The position numbers and the translations under genes are program-made. This document shows, piece by piece, positions 5,292 through 7,994 of a stretch of 7,994 nucleotides of DNA. Location of the stretch: positions 1 through 7,994 of the forward strand of contig JAUQQB010000120.1 of assembly GCA_030550075.1 (NCBI GenBank). The letters run 5' to 3'. How positions within the stretch are numbered: the first letter of the stretch is position 1; every line of letters begins with the position of its first letter. This DNA is from Chloroflexota bacterium (GTDB taxonomy: Bacteria > Chloroflexota > Anaerolineae > Thermoflexales > Thermoflexaceae). The notes beneath the pieces were generated by a model, which was not told the DNA's origin, made no database searches, and saw only the letters and a program-made list of their open reading frames with translations.

Positions 5292-7134
5292 AAGTTTCCC
5301 ACCAGAAGGCCAGGTGGAGGATAGCCCAGAGTTCACGAGAAAAGTCCCGCCGACCCGTTAAATGCCATCGCGCCATCTTCCTCAGGGGTTCGGGGCGCAG
5401 GACCTGCCAAAGGGAAGAGACATCCGCCAGGGCGCTTTCCAGGCGCGAGCGCAACGGCCCTCGTAACCAGGCTCCCACAGGCACTTCAAACGCATGCTTG
5501 GGACGACGGGCAATCTCCGGGGGCAGAAGATCCACAAAGGTCTGTCGCAGGAGCCATTTGCTGACGCCCTTCCTGCGATGCCAACGGGCCGGAATACACG
5601 CCACCAATTCCACTACATCCCGGTCCAGGAAAGGCACCCGGGCCTCCAATGAAGCCAACATCGTTGCCCGGTCTGCTTTAGTCAGCGGGTCGCCTTCCAG
5701 CCAGAATTGAAGATCCAGTTCTTGCACACGCCTGCTGGCAATTTCTGGATAGGCTACCACCTGGTCTCCCAGGTCCGCCAGAGGGGCCATAGCGGTCAGA
5801 TGGGCCCGCCAATCCGGGCGGTACCACTCCAGCCGCTCTTCGGCCTGGGAGACGCTGGAGAGAATGCTTTCGGCATAGAGGGTGCCAAAATCAGGGGCCA
5901 TGAGCGCCAGTAAACGATGACGCCCCCGTTGCCCACTTAAGGCTTTCTGGATATAGCGACGCAGCGGGCGGGCCACAAAGGAAGGAAGGGGCAACGGTCT
6001 CGGCCAGCCATACCATCCGTAACCCTGGAAAAGTTCATCAGCTCCCTCGCCGGTGAGCACTACGGTCACATGCTGGCGGGTCTGGCGAGCCATCAGCCAG
6101 GTGGGAAGGGTGGCCGGGTCGGCGAAGGGCTCATCCAAATGGCGCGCCAGTTCCGGCCATTCATGCGCCACATCGGCCTCCACCATGATTTCAGCATGAG
6201 ATGTGCCGAATCGTTCCGCCACTGTGCGGGCATAAGCCGATTCGTCCAGCCCGCCCCAGCCGGGAAAGACGACCGTAAAGGTACGCACGGGCTCTGCCGA
6301 AGCCCTGGCCATCAGCCCGACGATGATGCTGGAATCAATCCCGCCAGAAAGGAAAGCACCCAGCGGCACATCGGCGACCATCTGGCGGCGCACCGCGTCG
6401 GTGAGGATCCACCGCAATCGTTCGGACCATTCCCGTTCATCGCCCCTCTCGTCCGGCGCGAAGGCGATCTCCCAATACCGCTCGATTCGCAAGGGCTCAT
6501 CCGCGCCGATGATGAGCCGATGGGCCGGGGGGAGTTTCCGAGCGCCCTGATAGATCGTGCGGGGAGAGGGGATGTAGCGGGTCGCCAGAAACCAGTCCAG
6601 GGCCAGAGGGTCTATCTCCCGGCTCCAGCCGGGCACAGGAAGCAGGGCCTTGAGTTCGGAGGCGAAGGCCAGTCCGCCGCCCGGAAGTTCGGCGTAGTAG
6701 AGCGGCTTGATGCCCAGGTGATCGCGGGCCAGGAGGAGTCGCTTCCGGCGGGAATCCCAGAGGGCAAAGGCGAACATCCCGTTGAGGTGGACCGGCAGGT
6801 CATCGCCCCACTCCTCGTAGCCATGGGCCAGCACCTCGGTGTCGGATTGGGTGGCGAAGCGATGGCCGCGCTCCTGAAGTTGAGCTCGCAGCTCCCGGTA
6901 GTTATAGATTTCGCCGTTGAAGACCACGGCGATGGAGCGGTCCTCATTGAAGATGGGTTGGTCCCCAGTCACGAGGTCAATGATCGCCAGCCGGCGCATG
7001 GCCAGCCCGATTGGGCCGTCGGTGTAATAACCTTCACCATCGGGGCCCCGGTGGGTTAGGATAGCATTCATGTGGCGCAGGAGGGCCGGGTCGGGGTGAT
7101 CGTGGGGAAGATACAGGCCGACAATCCCGCACAT
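5266..7134 (-). CDS. asnB: Asparagine synthase-like glutamine amidotransferase (AsnB family)
   Basis: The 622-aa protein begins MCGIVG, with Cys2 as the N-terminal nucleophile of a class II glutamine amidotransferase domain. RGPDGEG (29-35), FNGEIYNYR (72-80) and SDTEVL (97-102) form the glutaminase site. The synthetase domain has the ATP-pyrophosphatase loop SGGIDSS (263-269) and GEGADELF (362-369), so all key residues appear intact. AsnB makes asparagine from aspartate, glutamine and ATP. Proteins of this length and style are also common inside exopolysaccharide loci, including the exosortase-associated amidotransferases, where they are thought to amidate sugar carboxylates. The position between a methyltransferase and a glycosyltransferase favours the second role, but sequence alone does not decide it. 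ATG directly follows the upstream TAG, with GAGGGAG six bases before it. Confidence 0.92.
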   Translation of the reverse strand: MCGIVGLYLPHDHPDPALLRHMNAILTHRGPDGEGYYTDGPIGLAMRRLAIIDLVTGDQPIFNEDRSIAVVFNGEIYNYRELRAQLQERGHRFATQSDTEVLAHGYEEWGDDLPVHLNGMFAFALWDSRRKRLLLARDHLGIKPLYYAELPGGGLAFASELKALLPVPGWSREIDPLALDWFLATRYIPSPRTIYQGARKLPPAHRLIIGADEPLRIERYWEIAFAPDERGDEREWSERLRWILTDAVRRQMVADVPLGAFLSGGIDSSIIVGLMARASAEPVRTFTVVFPGWGGLDESAYARTVAERFGTSHAEIMVEADVAHEWPELARHLDEPFADPATLPTWLMARQTRQHVTVVLTGEGADELFQGYGWYGWPRPLPLPSFVARPLRRYIQKALSGQRGRHRLLALMAPDFGTLYAESILSSVSQAEERLEWYRPDWRAHLTAMAPLADLGDQVVAYPEIASRRVQELDLQFWLEGDPLTKADRATMLASLEARVPFLDRDVVELVACIPARWHRRKGVSKWLLRQTFVDLLPPEIARRPKHAFEVPVGAWLRGPLRSRLESALADVSSLWQVLRPEPLRKMARWHLTGRRDFSRELWAILHLAFWWETYGGSYPFS

Positions 7135-7147
7135 CTACTGCTCCCTC
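7132..7147 (-). promoter_or_regulatory. Ribosome binding site of the amidotransferase gene
   Basis: GAGGGAG (7147-7141) precedes ATG (7134-7132) by six bases, and the stop TAG of the methyltransferase lies between them. It fixes the start at MCGIVG, where Cys2 must become N-terminal after methionine removal. Confidence 0.75.
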
Positions 7148-7917
7148 GGCCAGGCCAGGATATGGCGGGGGAAAGGGGGGCCGGACAGGGATCGGCCCTC
7201 CAAGTCTCCCACCTGATAGCCTATTTCTTGTAAGAACTGAGCCGCCATCTGGCCCTCTTCTCCGTGCAGTTCTACCAGGCAAAGAGGGCGGTCGCGTTGG
7301 AGTAAAAAGCGACTGCCCTGGAGGGCCAGATATTCAGCACCTTCTATATCCATCTTGATGAAATCCACTGCAGGTTTCCGGGCGAAATATTCATCCAGAC
7401 AGGTGGCCGGGACTTCAATGGAATGGTGAACCGGGCTGGGTCTCACAATGCTCCACTCGCTGGTGTAATGGAGCGGAGCGTTCAGGCGCACAGTCCGCTG
7501 CTCCCCATCAGTGACTGCCAGGCACTCCACGGTGACCCGGCTTGCGAAGCCGTTAAGAATGATGTTCTCTCTAAGCCAGCGAGCATTTTCGGAAAGAGCC
7601 TCAAAAGCAATAACGTGCCCTGTTTCGCCGACAAGATGGGCCAGGAGGAGCGTGAAATAACCCAAATGGGCTCCGATGTCCACGCAGGTCCATCCAGGTC
7701 GGACCCTCTGCATCAGCGCCCTTATGACATCGGGCTCGTAAGGCTTCTCGACGTATGTGCCGAACACGCCGGGACCTTTCATCCGCAACCCGGACAAGGG
7801 GGGCGGCAGTTCCCAGGCCACACGGTCCATGCGATCAAGCAGCCCTGAGTGCCGCAAAGCACCCTTTACCCGCTGGGGGAAAATGTGCCGAAGCAGGCGA
7901 AAGGCTCTCTGCCTCAT
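7135..7917 (-). CDS. FkbM-family SAM-dependent methyltransferase
   Basis: The 260-aa protein has the class I SAM-binding motif VDIGAHLGYF (79-88), the acidic post-II stretch FEALSENA (105-112), and DFIKMDIEGAE (185-195), which is the hallmark of the FkbM family (motif IV region). FkbM enzymes O-methylate sugar or polyketide hydroxyls and often lie in surface-polysaccharide loci, so O-methylation of a glycan residue is the likely role. ATG at 7917 has AAGGGA six bases upstream (7929-7924), part of which lies in the end repeat. It appears to be the first gene of the module. The TAG stop is followed at once by the next gene's ATG. The N-terminal 50 residues (arginine-rich, MRQRAFRLLRHIF) are poorly conserved in the family, so truncation by the repeat is possible but not indicated. 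Confidence 0.88.
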   Translation of the reverse strand: MRQRAFRLLRHIFPQRVKGALRHSGLLDRMDRVAWELPPPLSGLRMKGPGVFGTYVEKPYEPDVIRALMQRVRPGWTCVDIGAHLGYFTLLLAHLVGETGHVIAFEALSENARWLRENIILNGFASRVTVECLAVTDGEQRTVRLNAPLHYTSEWSIVRPSPVHHSIEVPATCLDEYFARKPAVDFIKMDIEGAEYLALQGSRFLLQRDRPLCLVELHGEEGQMAAQFLQEIGYQVGDLEGRSLSGPPFPRHILAWPREQ

Positions 7918-7923
7918 CTCAAA

Positions 7924-7929
7924 TCCCTT
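7924..7929 (-). promoter_or_regulatory. Ribosome binding site at the repeat border
   Basis: AAGGGA on the minus strand lies six bases before the FkbM ATG. Its first two bases belong to the end repeat, so the repeat contributes to the translation start of the first gene. Confidence 0.5.
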
Positions 7930-7994
7930 AAGACTTACGCAGTTCGTTTCCCATCGGGGCTTTGGGGGCGGAGCAGGGCGCCTTCGGCGCCCTG
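7928..7994. repeat. Right half plus loop of the palindromic MITE-like repeat
   Basis: TTAAGACTTACGCAGTT at the left edge leads into the same GC-rich arm found inverted at 1-56 (53 of 56 matches). At the window end the sequence folds back: CAGGGCGCC (7974-7982), loop TTC, GGCGCCCTG (7986-7994). This shows that the repeat is itself a palindrome whose second arm is cut by the window end. Its outer edge lies 10 bp from the FkbM start codon. Confidence 0.75.

Noticed and set aside
5292..5336. Longer start for the GT4 gene
   Set aside because: It adds 15 residues of poor composition before the conserved N-terminus and increases overlap with the amidotransferase gene; ATG at 5291 matches family starts better.
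6070..7059. 329-codon plus-strand open frame
   Set aside because: It is wholly antisense to the amidotransferase gene, whose catalytic motifs are intact; high GC keeps the reverse frame open.
1..7994. CRISPR array, tRNA or rRNA genes, origin of replication, transposase gene
   Set aside because: I saw no regularly spaced repeats, no tRNA-like clover pattern, no rRNA sequence and no transposase motifs in any frame.

Overview
The window looks like a fragment of a moderately high-GC bacterial chromosome, possibly a whole short contig, carrying part of a surface-glycan or exopolysaccharide locus. All five supported loci read leftwards (minus strand). The mix of a TMEM260-like/DUF2723 membrane glycosyltransferase, an AftB-like GT-C protein, Shine-Dalgarno sites of the AGGAGG type and 'TTAGGACTTACGC' repeat ends would suit a Chloroflexota member or another GC-rich environmental bacterium. 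This taxonomic guess is inference; no rRNA or marker gene is present.

Layout from right to left, in the direction of transcription. (1) 7928-7994: one half, plus the loop, of a near-perfect palindromic repeat. (2) 7917-4152: a tight module of an FkbM-type methyltransferase, a class-B asparagine synthase-like amidotransferase and a GT4 glycosyltransferase. The first two genes abut (TAG then ATG) and the last two overlap by 26 bp. (3) 4151-3597: a 555-bp gap holding a roughly 204-bp MITE-like element (3868-4071) and a low-scoring possible gene remnant. (4) 3596-559: an AftB-like polytopic GT-C protein overlapping by four bases (GTGA) a DUF2723-type GT-C glycosyltransferase, which is split by an in-frame TAG into a 340-aa and a 153-aa part. 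(5) 558-57: no convincing gene, but a consensus-quality minus-strand promoter (TTGACA-17-TATATT, 479-507) firing away from the cluster. (6) 1-56: the other half of the palindromic repeat.

Functionally, the GT4 enzyme would add a sugar at the cytoplasmic face. The amidotransferase and methyltransferase would decorate the glycan or its precursor (amide, O-methyl). The two GT-C proteins would use polyprenyl-phosphate sugars at the outer face of the membrane. No polymerase, flippase or exporter is seen, so the locus is incomplete here.

The most notable structure is not a gene. The two ends of the window are opposite halves of what would be a 113-bp hairpin (55-bp arms, 2 arm mismatches, TTC loop), and the last 10 bases equal the first 10. 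The shared end signature TTAGGACTTAC also appears at the internal element, and a diverged version at 144-160. The second point is the single in-frame amber stop in an otherwise continuous DUF2723 reading frame.
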